A stretch of 64,000 nucleotides of DNA, taken from contig CM070899.1 of NCBI GenBank assembly GCA_036417435.1, positions 148,132,237 through 148,196,236 on the forward strand, read 5' to 3'. The notes below the pieces were generated by a model that ran no database searches, was not told the DNA's origin, and saw only the letters and a program-made list of their open reading frames with translations. Made by a program: the position numbers and the translations under genes. This DNA is from Inia geoffrensis (taxonomy: Eukaryota; Chordata; Mammalia; Artiodactyla; Iniidae). Shown in pieces: positions 1 to 9,845 of the stretch (position 1 is the stretch's first letter; every line of letters starts with the position of its first letter).

Positions 1-1649
1 AGTATAAGATTGAAGGATTTTTAGTACATTTGTACAGTGCACAATCACCACCACAATCCAGTTTTGGAATATTACCATCATCCCAATTTCCTCATGTCCA
101 CCTAGAATCAACCTTCCCACACCTCCTCCCAGCCCCAGTCCAGGCAACCACTAATCTTTCTTTTTTTATAGATTTTTTTTTCTGGGCAATTCATATAAGT
201 AGTGCCATGTAATATGTAGCCTTCTACATCCGACTTATTTCACTTAGCATAGTGTTTTTGAGATTTATTCATCTTACAACACGTCAATTCTTTTTTCTTG
301 TCTTATAGTGGAATAGTGCTCTGTTGCATGGATATACCACACTTTGTTTATCCATTCATTAGTTGATAAACATTGAAATTGTTTCCAGTTTGGTGATATT
401 ATTCATAAAGCTGCCACCTTCAGATCTGCAGTTCTAGGGACCATCCACAACATTTTGTACATGGGTCATTATTATATTTTTCAACTCCAGAATTTACATT
501 TGGCTCTTTTCATAATTCCCATTGCTTTGTTGAGATTTTGTATTTGTTGATTCTCTGTCATCATATTTAATCTTTTAAACATAGTTTTCTTTAGTCCTTT
601 GAACATATTTTGAATAGCTACTCTGAAGTCTTTGTCTACTAATTCCAACATATGGGTCCACTCAAAAACAGTTTCTAGGGACTTCTTAAAATTTTTCTGT
701 GTTACATTTTCCCATTTTTTTTTTTTACATGTCTCATAATTTTTATTGAAAGTGGGAATGTTTTAGACAAGGGATGACAATAAATGAATTGAATTCTGGT
801 ATGTCCCACCTATGCAGAAATTTTTGTTTCTGTAGTCTTTTTGGTTTTTTTAAATTTCATTTTGTTTTTTAGTAACTTGCTATGAATAAATCTACCAAAT
901 CTATTTCCCTTGTGTGACTTCTGTTTCTACTCAATTTTTTTTTAACTTAAATTTTATTTTATTCATGGCTTCCTAGGGGTCACGCTATTCTGCATAACTT
1001 ACTGATCAAACAGTGACATTTGACAAGCTGTGCTAAACACCTCAATTCAGTAAGTCTCTACCCTCTGACAATGGATCTGGGTATACGTTGGGGAGGACAT
1101 TCACATTCTTACAGTTTTGAAGCCAGCTCCAGCTTTTACTTTCTGCAGGTCCTATTGCGCATGTGTGAGGACAGAGTCAGACACCAGCATGTAGACAATT
1201 TAGATTCTCTTTGGTCTGTTTTGCATGTGTGCACAGCTTTCTTGTCAACTAAGGATCAGTGGGAAAGTTATCAAGGCCCCTTTTTGCTGTGTCATTTCTC
1301 AGATTTCTCTTCTAAGTTTCTGTCTACTCTGCCACTTTCTTACTTGCCCAGCTAGGTCTACACCTCTGATTAACTGAACAAGTAGTCTTTCATTCTTTTG
1401 TGACAGAAATAGCTAACGTTACCGACAAAGCTGTTAGTATGGGGTATTATTTTTTTCCTGCTTGCTGCAAATAAAGTCAGCCCTCTCCATCAGTGAAGCT
1501 TCTGGTCTCTATGAACTGGCCCATTCTGGTGGAAAAAATGGCACAGGCTTTCAATTTTTACCCAAAATTCAGTATTTTTTCCATGAATAATTGCTTCCCA
1601 ACTTGGTGTATGCATTTGGTTAATTTCCAAAGCCCTGAAATGGTGTGTG

Positions 1650-1685
<36 letters not shown>

Positions 1686-1785
1686 TGTGTGTGTTTTACA
1701 ATTTTGTCCAGTGTCATAGCTGATTTTCGGGGAGAAGATTTGCTGAGAGGATTTGCCATATTAGAAGTCTTGTCTCAAAAAGTTA
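1..1785 (-). mobile_element. HAL1 or internally deleted old L1M relic, antisense
   Basis: Positions 1-430 read as the reverse complement of an old L1 3' end: a GGATATACCACA..TTTATCCATTCATTAGTTGAT stretch and a pyrimidine/ACC-rich 3'UTR. From about 480 to 1785 the sequence instead resembles the ORF1/5' part of old L1M/HAL1 in antisense (TTTGGCTC..TTGTTGAGATTTT, AATTCCAACAT, and near 1700 CAATTTTGTCCAGTGTCATAG). The roughly 4 kb of ORF2 expected between them is missing. That is the layout of HAL1 ('half-L1', which lacks ORF2), or of an L1M with an internal deletion. No intact reading frame remains. The family call is by eye. Confidence 0.6.
1642..1695. repeat. (TG)n microsatellite
   Basis: Nearly pure TG dinucleotides with two TTTG interruptions, lying inside the old L1M/HAL1 relic. 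The antisense His-Thr frame here is a by-product of the repeat. Confidence 0.95.
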
Positions 1786-2274
1786 TTTTTGAGAGAAGGA
1801 ATGAATGAATCATCAGTAAAAATGTTTAATCCCCCATTAAAGAAAATTGATATGCTCATCCTTTTTATTATGTGATATCAAGTCCCCTCGTGACTTTAAT
1901 TCACATCTTGGGGTACTAACACCCCTTTTAATATTTAGTCCCCAAAACTGGATGCAGTATTACGGGCATGGTCTCACTCATTCAGGTAGTTGTAACTTAC
2001 CCATTCAGGTAGTTGTAACTTACCCATATAGAATGGATTTACTGAGAATCTATCGTTCGGTAGTAGTAAATAAGAAACAATAAAAGTTAATCTTTTCAAT
2101 AGGTATCAATAGATTTGTTTGGGCTCAGGCAGAGGATCCATGATGGAAAGGTAGTTAAACACTAGATTAAGTTTCCATAGGAGAAATTTGGGATTGATAT
2201 TTTAACTATCTTTATCCTTCAATCTTTAATGATGGCAATAGAAACCTCCACAGGGGAAAAAGGAGAGTGTAATA
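1786..2274. other. Unassigned noncoding sequence
   Basis: No recognisable repeat family or convincing coding frame. It contains one small perfect tandem duplication at 1979-2024, listed separately. Confidence 0.6.
1979..2024. repeat. Perfect 23-bp tandem duplication
   Basis: Two identical copies of CATTCAGGTAGTTGTAACT plus TACC lie directly head to tail. The lack of mismatches suggests a recent slippage or duplication event compared with the old flanking sequence. Confidence 0.95.
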
Positions 2275-2480
2275 ATATTGATAAAAGCCAGCATTTCCTG
2301 AGAACTTTTCATGTTCTAGACATGATTTTAGGTGTTTTACAGGTAATTTCTTTTTGACCTTTGCAACCCTACTGATGAAAAAACTGAAATCAGCTGGAGT
2401 AATCAACCTGGCTGAAATCACAGAGCTAGTAAAGTTTGACTGTGGATATTCTGGGATCCAGATCTGGGCACTTATCGAGT
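2275..2480 (+). mobile_element. MIR SINE
   Basis: It follows the MIR consensus in order: AGCATTTCCTGAG (core start), TTTACAGG, GCAACCCTACTGATGAAAAAACTGA, a TCACAGAGCTAGTAAAG segment and GATCCAGATCTGGGC. Divergence is high, as expected for this ancient mammalian tRNA-derived SINE. Confidence 0.75.
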
Positions 2481-2942
2481 ATGCAGTGAGGCTCACTACC
2501 TAGTAAAGGGAGCTTTCTTATTGGAAGCTAATCTGGGAATGCCTTGCTTTATATCCTTGCCAGTTCTGAAGGAGATTGAAAGTTCACTGGTGTAAAATTT
2601 TAGAATCCAGCTTACAACACATTTTAGTGGTGCAAGGTTCCAGTTTATGTAAATTTCTCTGCTTTGCCTCCAAAAATTACCAGTCCCTAGGAAAGGTGGC
2701 TAAGAAGTCAGCCCCCTGGCTGCCGAAGCATCCAGACTGCTATGCACATCAGGAGTACATTCTGCATAATAAGTAGCCATCCCTCCCACTAGAACAGTTG
2801 CACACAAATCAGGACAGAACAGGAGAATTCAAATCAGCATTGCTGGCAGCCACTGAATCTGAGGCCATTTGATAAATGGAACAAGGGGTTCTGAAAATAA
2901 GGTGGTACTTTCTAATGATTTTTTTTTTTTTTTGGCCAATCT
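2481..2942. other. Unassigned noncoding sequence
   Basis: No repeat family was recognised. It ends in a 15-base T run (about 2919-2933) preceded by TTTCTAATGA, which could serve as a splice branch point and polypyrimidine tract for the exon candidate that follows. Confidence 0.5.
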
Positions 2943-2957
2943 TATGCAAACCACAAG

Positions 2958-3092
2958 AATCAGAATAACAAGTCACATGAAAATAATATTGCTGAAATCC
3001 TGTTAGACCTTATAACGGATGAAAATGGAATCGTGTCTGGAACGGAGAAAGTGGCAGCTCTGGCCAATTTTATCCCCAAGTCCCGGAAGTGA
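2958..3092 (+). CDS. Possible terminal coding exon (unrecognised, low confidence)
   Basis: After a branch-point-like CTAAT near 2914 and a long T run, the first AG (2956-2957) would open an exon in phase 0: 44 codons, then TGA at 3090-3092. The frame also runs further upstream without a stop through the T run. The peptide looks protein-like: a polar start (NQNNKSHENN), an amphipathic leucine-rich helix (IAEILLDLITDENGIVSG) and a basic end (FIPKSRK). A poly(A) signal lies about 225 bases downstream. I do not recognise the protein. A 44-codon open frame can occur by chance, and no partner exon is visible. It could also be a relic of an old insertion. Confidence 0.28.
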   Translation, partial: NQNNKSHENNIAEILLDLITDENGIVSGTEKVAALANFIPKSRK

Positions 3093-3316
3093 CAGAAACA
3101 GCTCAGGCTATGTCAGGCTTAGCCTCTAGGACTCGTTGGGACCATTTCCAATAACTCTGAGGCCAAATCCTCATCCTAGGAAAGCAAAACTTCTCCTGTC
3201 TTAGCAGCACCCTGCTTGCCTTACAAGTGGAGCAGGGCCTCGGTCCACGATATGCTTGAATTTTAATGGGAGGTCATAGAAGGAGCTGCCCTTTTTGGTC
3301 TTTTCACACTTCTGAA

Positions 3317-3322
3317 AATAAA
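3317..3322 (+). promoter_or_regulatory. AATAAA poly(A) signal candidate
   Basis: A canonical hexamer in TGAAAATAAAGAAGG, about 225 bases after the stop of the possible terminal exon. AATAAA is common by chance in AT-rich DNA, so it carries weight only with that exon. Confidence 0.3.
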
Positions 3323-3938
3323 GAAGGATTTGTAACTCTTCCCACTGCTTCTCCAGCCAATCACTTTGGCCTAGGAGACTTCAATGCTATTGCCTTGTGG
3401 TTTCCTTAGCATACACTGATCCACCTACGTGGTGGTGTGGTGCTCTATCTCTTTCAACCCAGTTGAACACGATGGGAAGGATAAGAAGACTTTGTTAGTC
3501 TATATCCCAACACTGTTTAGCACAGGCTGAAATGCACTGATAACTGGATCCAAAAAGAGAGTCGTTTTCAAGGCTTGGGAAGTAGCAAGATGTCACCTGC
3601 CTTAGGCTATGGACATTACTTATTCATCCCTTCATCCATAATTTTATTAAATAGTGTCTGTACGTGGCACGGATTAAATATCGGAGGAATTACCACTATG
3701 CAGAGGACATGTTCATTGCCGACCTATCTCTGTCAATTCCACTCCCTCCCCCATCCTATTTTTCACTCAGGTCCTACAACACCTACGACATGTCATTTTT
3801 GTTAATAGGACTTAACTGAGCTTCACCGAAGAACCAAGTACCCAACTGCCCTCATAACACAGGTGCCCCACCCGCCATGTTGCCCCTCTCTGTTTTGTTT
3901 ACTCTGTTTTAGATTATTCTTCATCAAGATCCATCTTT
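3323..3938. other. Unassigned noncoding sequence
   Basis: No repeat family and no convincing gene. Short open frames here have no protein-like features. Confidence 0.55.
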
Positions 3939-3960
3939 TTTCTCTCTCTCTCTCTCTCTC
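3939..3960. repeat. (CT)n microsatellite
   Basis: Ten CT units after a T run. Confidence 0.95.
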
Positions 3961-4019
3961 ATTTTCTCTAGAATCTTCCAAACATTTTTATTAACACAGA
4001 GAATATTTATTGGTATTGG

Positions 4020-4165
4020 CACTTAAATTCTCTGTGGTAAGTCGGAAGGATAAGAGCACCTATTTGATAATACTGCCGTAAGGCTTAAATGAGATAAGTA
4101 GCGTGCTTACTATAATACATACCACATGGCAAATGCTCATTAATTACTCTTCATATCATGTGACC
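4020..4165 (-). mobile_element. MIR SINE fragment
   Basis: It reads as the reverse complement of the MIR core: TAAGGCTTAAATGAGATAAGTAGCGTGCTTA, then ATACCACATGGCAAATGCTCATTAATTA, matching the 'AAATGAGATAATGC..CATAGTAAGCGCTCAATAAAT' order. Confidence 0.65.
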
Positions 4166-4189
4166 ATTCCAAATATGTTTAAAAATTTC

Positions 4190-4335
4190 CTTCTGGTCAC
4201 CAACACTATAAATAATAGGTAACATTTGTAAATTAGATACCATGTGAAGCACTTTCTCACATTAATTATTGCCACGTCCATTTTATTGATAAGGGTACCA
4301 GACTGTAGAAAATCAGTAATAGTTCTCTGACATCA
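4190..4335 (+). mobile_element. MIR SINE fragment
   Basis: GGTAACATTTGTAAATTAG, CATGTGAAGCACTTTCTCACATTAATTATTGCC and CATTTTATTGATAAGG follow the forward MIR consensus. It lies head-to-head with the minus-strand MIR at 4020-4165. Confidence 0.55.
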
Positions 4336-5260
4336 CCTCTAAAATGTGTTTGGAGGGGCTTTTTGATCAACTGTTGGGTGGACTAGATATATAAGGTACT
4401 TTAGACCATCTGATTAAGGATGAGTGATACCACAAATCACAGCAGTGGAAGGATCACCCACTCTTATCCCGTCTAAGTGCTTTCCTGATAGCATCACCAT
4501 CATTTACTATTTTGGGAAAGAGGGCAAGAAGTGGAAGAAAGAAGTGCAGATATAAAGCCTGGAGAGAAAATTGGGAGCTGGACCTGTGGGCTCTCCTGTT
4601 CCTGAGACTACAGGTCAGGATTTGGGGCAGGTGCTGATCCTATCTTGCAGCTAAGTCTGCCAGGACTGGCTCACCCTGCCCACCTGACCCTGTAGGGTGG
4701 GGCCACAGATGACTCTGATGGGGGCAAACAGTGAAGACAGGTCCATCACATGGTCAAGGACAAGACATCACTGCTCAGCCGTAATCCTTGAGAACTGGAA
4801 ATGTGGATGAAGTGACAAAATACATATTGAACCTGCACAATGAGTGAACCTTTCTGTCTTCCCAGGATTTCCTGAAAACTCTTTTATAAGAGCAAGCATT
4901 TCTGACCAAATCTGCCAGTCTTAGTTCTACCTGACTCACAGAACCCCCCAATTCTCCCATCCTCAAGGTCTCTAGGGTGGTAACTGGCTTGATAAAGAAA
5001 GGATCTGGGTCTGGACAGGGGTAGTAGCCAGAAAGAAAGGCAAGGCATCAATCTGAGCCTGAATCAGGGAGGAATGAGAATAGTGATCAGTGGAGTAGGC
5101 AACGAGGGATGCAGGAGCCGTTCTGGACGAGTGACAGGGTGACCAACAGAGATTTGGGTTTAATACAAGGTGACGGAGATGGTGGTAAGTTCAGACTCAT
5201 TTTAGTGAATGGTTTGACTGCAACAGAGGGAGGTTTGTACTCTTATTAAGTTCTGAATAG
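4336..5260. other. Unassigned noncoding sequence
   Basis: About 0.9 kb of moderately GC-rich sequence. No repeat family, RNA gene or credible reading frame was recognised. Confidence 0.55.
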
Positions 5261-5261
5261 G

Positions 5262-5346
5262 CTGTGATGCCTACCTTGCTCACCATTGTCACAGCACCTA
5301 CCATAGTGGAGCAACTCCATTCACATTTGTTGAATGGATGAATAGA
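5262..5346 (+). mobile_element. L2 3'-end fragment
   Basis: TGCTCACCATTGTCACAGCACCTACCATAG and then ATTTGTTGAATGGATGAATAGAT match the L2 3' terminus ('GTATCCCCAGCGCCTA..TTTGTTGAATGAATGAAT'). Confidence 0.65.
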
Positions 5347-5735
5347 TGGCTGATCATTTCCTGAGAGTCTCCTAAACACCTCATGACCTCCTCCACTTCC
5401 TGGAAAGTCTGTTCTCACCAACCTCCAATCTCCTTGCACTATGTGGATCATGAGACTTGAAGGACACTCAGCTACTCTGCCAATGCCCCTTTTGAATTAG
5501 CATTGGTTATCCTCCTTAATAATATCCTTCCTACATGCCTGGGATTACTAAAAACCCCAGGGCTTGCTTCATTGCAGCAGGCCTAAGATCTGAGGTCATA
5601 GTCTAACAGGTGATAATAGGAAGTGCCCACCATACCATCCCGTGAACCCTTTTCCTGGAAGCAAGGGAGAGGAATGAGGGGAGGGGCTGCAGAGTAGATC
5701 CCGTACCCATAAGGCATCCTGCTTACCAAGGTTTG
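5347..5735. other. Unassigned noncoding sequence
   Basis: No repeat family or gene recognised. Confidence 0.5.
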
Positions 5736-5905
5736 AAGAAGTGGTTCTCAGTACGAGCTGCACATTAGAATCACCAGGGGAACTTTTAACATGCCCATAC
5801 TCCACCCTGGATTGATTATATCAGAATCTTGGGGTGTGAGGCTCAGGCTTGGGTTTTTTTTTTTTTAAGCTCCCCAGGAGGATTGTATCGTAGCCAGAAT
5901 CAAAA
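5736..5905 (+). mobile_element. MER20 (hAT-Charlie nonautonomous DNA transposon)
   Basis: GTGGTTCTCAGTACGAGCTGCACATTAGAATCACCAGGGGAACTTTT opens like MER20. It continues with TATATCAGAATCTTGGGGTG and closes with AAGCTCCCCAGGAGG. A T run (about 5856-5867) interrupts the middle. These palindromic elements are eutherian relics. Confidence 0.75.
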
Positions 5906-5917
5906 CCCAATGAGTTA

Positions 5918-6490
5918 TAATTCTCTAACTTTGCTGCAATTAGGATCACATGGAGAGATTTCAAAAATCCCAATGCCCAGGCCATGCTCCATACCAGATT
6001 TAAATCAGATTCTCACATATATATGGAATCTAAAAAAAAAAAAAAAGGTTCTGAAGAACCTAGGGGCAGGACAGGAATAAAGACGCAGACGACGTAGAGA
6101 ATGGACTTGAGGACATGGGGTAGGGGAAGGGTAAGCTGGGACGAAGGGAGAGAGTAGCATGGATGTATATACACTACCAAATGTAAAATAGATAGCTAGT
6201 GGGAAGCAGCCACATAGCACAGGGAGATCAGCTCGGTGCTTTGTGACCACCTAGAGGGATGGGATAGGGAGGGTGGGAGGGAGACGCAAGAGGGAGGGGA
6301 TATGGGAACATATGTATATGTATAACTGATTCACTTTGTTATAAAGCAGAAACTAACATACCATTGTAAAGCAATTATACTCCAATAAAGTTGTTAAAGA
6401 AAACCATCAGATTCTCTGGGGCAGGGCCTGGACATCCACATTCTTAAAACTCCCCAGTTTATCCCAGTGAGCAGCCAAGCTTGAGAGTGA
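5918..6490 (+). mobile_element. Second MER20/MER5-like element, split by an L1
   Basis: TTCTCTAACTTTGCTGCAATTAGGATCACATGGAGAG (5923 on) and TAAATCAGATTCTC (6001-6014) form the left half. The right half resumes after the L1 with TCTGGGGCAGGGCCTGGACATCCACATTCTTAAAACTCCCCAG and ends near CCAAGCTTGAGAG. The L1 at 6015-6405 sits exactly inside it, with a duplicated target site. Confidence 0.65.
6015..6405 (+). mobile_element. 5'-truncated L1 (3'UTR only)
   Basis: This is the L1 3'UTR, from CATATATATGGAATCTAAAA through the G-rich tract (GGGATAGGGAGGGTGGG) to the AATAAAG signal and a short A-rich end. It is flanked by an 11-bp direct repeat ATCAGATTCTC at 6004-6014 and 6406-6416, the target-site duplication. 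It closely resembles the 3' ends at 37724-38482 and, inverted, 47098 and 61313. Confidence 0.92.
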
Positions 6491-6733
6491 ACAGTTTAGG
6501 AGAAAGTGGGGTGTATATGCCCTTGGTATGCTGAGCCATTGTTACTTGTTAGTTGAGTGACAGTGAAAAGTACTGATTTGGGGCTTTGATCAAAACAATA
6601 TCATATGCCTGATACTCATACAAGATTCAGCCTTGATATGAAAAAGGATTATTGGTTAAGCAAGCAGTGAAGAGCTAATTATTTTTTATATCATGATTCC
6701 TAGGCATCAGAAATAACAGAAATAAAATTAGAT
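6491..6733. other. Unassigned noncoding sequence
   Basis: No repeat or gene recognised. Confidence 0.5.
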
Positions 6734-6734
6734 A

Positions 6735-6935
6735 TTATTGCTTTAGTGCCAGACCCTCACAGCAATCCTGAGAAGTGGATAATATTACTCTAATTGTAGC
6801 AATGAAGAAATGGATGTGTAAAGAAATTAAGGAACTTGTGCAAGGTTGCCCAGGGCTTAAGAGTTGGAATTAGGATCTGAACCATGGTATAATGACACCA
6901 AAGCTCAGGCCCTGCTTACTACACTTGTTTGCCTT
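6735..6935 (+). mobile_element. MIR SINE
   Basis: CCCTCACAGCAATCCTGAGAAGTGGATAATATTA, AGAAATTAAGGAACTTGTGCAAGGTTGCCCAGGG, GGATCTGAACC and AAGCTCAGGCCCTGC follow MIR order. Confidence 0.75.
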
Positions 6936-6944
6936 TATTTTTTA

Positions 6945-7095
6945 AGAGCTGATTATAATATAATTTACATACCATAAATTTCATCTATTTTAAGTGCACA
7001 ATGATTTCTAGAAAATTTACAGAGTTGTGCAACCATCACCACTTCTAGTTTTAAAGCGTTTCCAACGTCCTTAAAAGATCCCTTATGCCCATTTA
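6945..7095 (-). mobile_element. Old L1M 3'-end fragment
   Basis: ATAATATAATTTACATACCATAAA..TTTAAGTGCACAATGATTT and GTGCAACCATCACCACTTCTAGTTTTA match the antisense of ancient L1 3'UTRs. Confidence 0.65.
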
Positions 7096-7119
7096 CTTGA
7101 CTGACTTTTAAAGAACATT

Positions 7120-7315
7120 GGACTAGAAGGCTGAATACCTGGGCTTTACTCCCAACCCTATCATTTACATAGTCCTCTGACCTTGAAGAGTTCCTTAACT
7201 TCTCTGAGCCTCCTTTGTTAAATTAGTCACTTAGAGGTAATAATTCCTGCTATAGGATAAAGGTCAATTAAATATCACATAGAGAAGTGCTCGGTAACTA
7301 AGAAGAGCTAAAGAA
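7120..7315 (-). mobile_element. MIR SINE
   Basis: Reverse-complement MIR: GGGCTTTACTCCC, CTCTGACCTTGAAGAGTTCCTTAACTTCTCTGAGCCTCC, TAGAGGTAATAATTCCTGCTATAGG and AGTGCTCGGTAACTAAGAAGAGCT. Confidence 0.8.
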
Positions 7316-7914
7316 GTGGAAAGTACTGCACTTTTTTTTTTAACGTGCTGAAAAACATTTTGCACCTTCCAAATGCCTTAGATCTGAAACTGACCTCAGA
7401 GAATTGCAATTAACTGCAAGACCAGCTGTTCTTCCCTCTTGCCCATTGTTCTCCTGTACCAACACCCTCACTCCACTGAGGTTTGCGTAACTACACTCCT
7501 TTGGGAGTTAAAACGTGCACCAGCCATCATAGCCGGTGAGAGTGTACATCCCTCCTGAGCGCTAGTATGGCTCAGAGCTCTGTTTGGGGTCTTCAGGGGG
7601 CTTTGCTGTCCCTGGCAGAAGCCTGGGGTGCCCATACACTCCTGTAATGACTAGCTGTCAGGGAGATGCATGGTGTCCTTTCAGCAGGAGAACAAGAACA
7701 GATGAGGTGGATGGTGGTATTTCTCCAGCCTCTTAATTAGCACTCTGATGGGTGAAGAGAAGCCCAACTGAGATGCATTCCATCACGGCTGCTGGGGAGT
7801 GAGGCTAAAGGTTTATGATATTCATCTAAGTCCCAAATAAGCAGTCACCGTGGAGCTCAGCATTAATGCCCCCAACCTTCTTTTATTTACATTGCTTTAA
7901 TTCTTTGCCTGAGC
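7316..7914. other. Unassigned noncoding sequence
   Basis: No repeat family recognised. It includes a homeodomain-like TCTTAATTAGC near 7732 and balanced composition. Nothing gene-like is seen. Confidence 0.5.
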
Positions 7915-8035
7915 TGTTTTCCTACTTTCATATAGCTTAGATTATGAACATCCTGAGGGCATATGTTCTTTAGCCGTATGATTTATTCTAGCTACCAGCA
8001 TTGATAAGTGTTCACTGAAATATAAATAGAGCTTG
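7915..8035 (+). mobile_element. Possible L2 3'-end fragment
   Basis: TAGATTATGAACATCCTGAGGGCATATGTTCTTTAG, CTAGCTACCAGCATTGATAAGTG and GAAATATAAATAGA vaguely follow the L2 3' end ('ATGTAAGCTCCATGAGGGCAGGGACT..AATAAATA'). Heavily diverged. Confidence 0.4.
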
Positions 8036-8519
8036 AATCTTCATGCAATTTCTTATCTGTCCTTATTTCCTCCAGCTTGCAATATTTGGAAGTCTTATCT
8101 TCCATATAGCTAAAACACCTAGAAATTCACAGACTTTCTACCTAGCATCTTAAAGATATTCATCACTGCCTTGTGATGACTCCTGTGATATTTTACCTAG
8201 TTGTGATTTTTCACCCATCTCCCAAACTGTGTCCGTGTTTAATGGCCCATCCAGCACATAGAGAAGATGAGAACCTTCTAGGGCCAGACAGAGTGATAGT
8301 TGGGACACTTAGCCCCCTAACTCTTTTGAAAAGGCCAATTGAGAAGACCTGCATATATTGTTCAGGTCCTGGAATGCTGCCACATTTCTAAGAGTGCCCC
8401 AGAGCTCCTGTTCTACCTCCTGGACGAGGCACCCATGTGAGAGCAGTGGGGCTTCCTCCTGAGCATCAGGCAGATTTCAGTGTCCCCAGCCACAATGTGA
8501 AGCAGGAACAGACAGCTGC
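8036..8519. other. Unassigned noncoding sequence
   Basis: No repeat or gene recognised. Confidence 0.5.
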
Positions 8520-8960
8520 ACAGGGAAAGGCAATGGTGATATAAATACATGTTTAATTGCACATCAATTACAATTACTAGGCTGCATTTATTTAACTGCA
8601 GTATAATTAGAGCAAAAGCCTTGATTCAATCATAACCTTATCAAACACAGATCCTGTCGTCTTCCTGTGCTTGCACGGTCTGTTTCCCTTTGTGCCAACT
8701 GCCAAGGGGAAGGGTGATGGCAGCACCCAATTGGGGCAGGAGGCCCCCGCCAAGGATTCTGTCCGCATTGGGGGCCCCTGATCAGAAGCTGTAGAGTGGT
8801 TCATCTTGTCTCTTCTTTAGCAGCTCACCGTGAGAGGGCCTGATTAGCTAGAATGACTTATTGAAAATATAACTCATCCTTGATGGCAGGCTTCATAACC
8901 CGGGAGCCCAAGATTAGTAAGGACATTACATAGGTTCAGCCTCCAGAGATGAATCACTCC
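8520..8960. other. Candidate conserved noncoding / enhancer-like block
   Basis: A repeat-free stretch whose first 90 bases are dense in TAAT-core homeodomain-type motifs (TTTAATTGC, CATCAATTACAATTAC, TATAATTAGAG), with palindromic elements such as CTGCAGT. A GC-richer half follows. The look is typical of developmental enhancers in gene deserts. Conservation itself cannot be seen from one sequence. Confidence 0.3.
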
Positions 8961-9504
8961 TTGGAATGTACCCTCTCATAGTTGCTATATCTGATTTCTC
9001 ATCAACGTGGATGGGCCCTGACTTGACATTGCCGCAGAGGGGTGGCAGCAGGCAGGCAGACTATCTTTCACTGTTAGCTCCAGGCTGAGTTTTTGTTCAC
9101 CTCCCTCTCTCTTTCATTATCTCTTGGCTTTTCGGTCCCTGGCTCCCTGCAGGCTGAAATGCTGTTTTTTAAGTTTTCTGAAGGAGAATGCCCTCTTTCT
9201 GGGAGTGTGCTTAAAATCAGTCATCTGTTGTACCCTGCTCAGCACAAGCATCCCAGGTGGACAAAGGGGTCCTTTCTTCATTGACCTTCTGCATGGTGAC
9301 CGGGAGGGGAAGTGGAAACAAACTGCATCTCCATTTTACGGATTGGAATGTGAAGGTCTAGTTCCAAAAGCCAACCCTAGCAGAGACAGACACGGACAAA
9401 AACAGGCAAATGTCTTAATGTTTGCTCTTGGCTAATTTTCTCCTTCATGTGCTTATTTACTACTCTTCCAGCCAAACAGAAATCAGGTACATTTCTGGAA
9501 CTTT
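8961..9504. other. Unassigned noncoding sequence
   Basis: No repeat or gene recognised. Short overlapping open frames around 9093-9435 show no protein-like features. Confidence 0.5.
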
Positions 9505-9718
9505 AATATTAATAAGTAATGTGTATTGAGCACCCACTCTGTGACAGGCAGCATTGATGCATTGTCCTTCACAGCAAAGTGCAGTGTAGCCACTATTATT
9601 ATTTCCATTCCACAGATGAGAAAAGAGGATAATTGTCTGGCTTGAGATCACAAAGTTAGTAATGCAGTGACCACTGTTGTGGAATGCAAGATTAGGGCCA
9701 ACACTGCATTGCACACTT
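9505..9718 (+). mobile_element. MIR SINE
   Basis: GTAATGTGTATTGAGCACCCACTCTGTGACAGGCAGCATTGATGCATTGTCC, then CCATTCCACAGATGAGAAAAGAGGA, GAGATCACAAAGTTAGTAA and TGGAATGCAAGATTAGGGCC match MIR from core to tail. Confidence 0.82.
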
Positions 9719-9845
9719 TTTGTATTTTGTCTCATCTTATTCTTACAACGTTATGGACGAGGCATTATTCTCACATTGCAAATAAGGAACGTGAGCTCTG
9801 AGATGTGAAGCTAATGCAGGAATTTTCATGACTAGAGATTGATGA
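9719..9845 (+). mobile_element. Second MIR-like fragment
   Basis: TCTCATCTTATTCTTACAACGTTATGGACGAGGCATTATTCTCACATTGCAAATAAGGAACGTGAGCTCTGAG repeats the MIR middle segment immediately after the previous copy. It is an independent fragment or an internal duplication. Confidence 0.55.
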
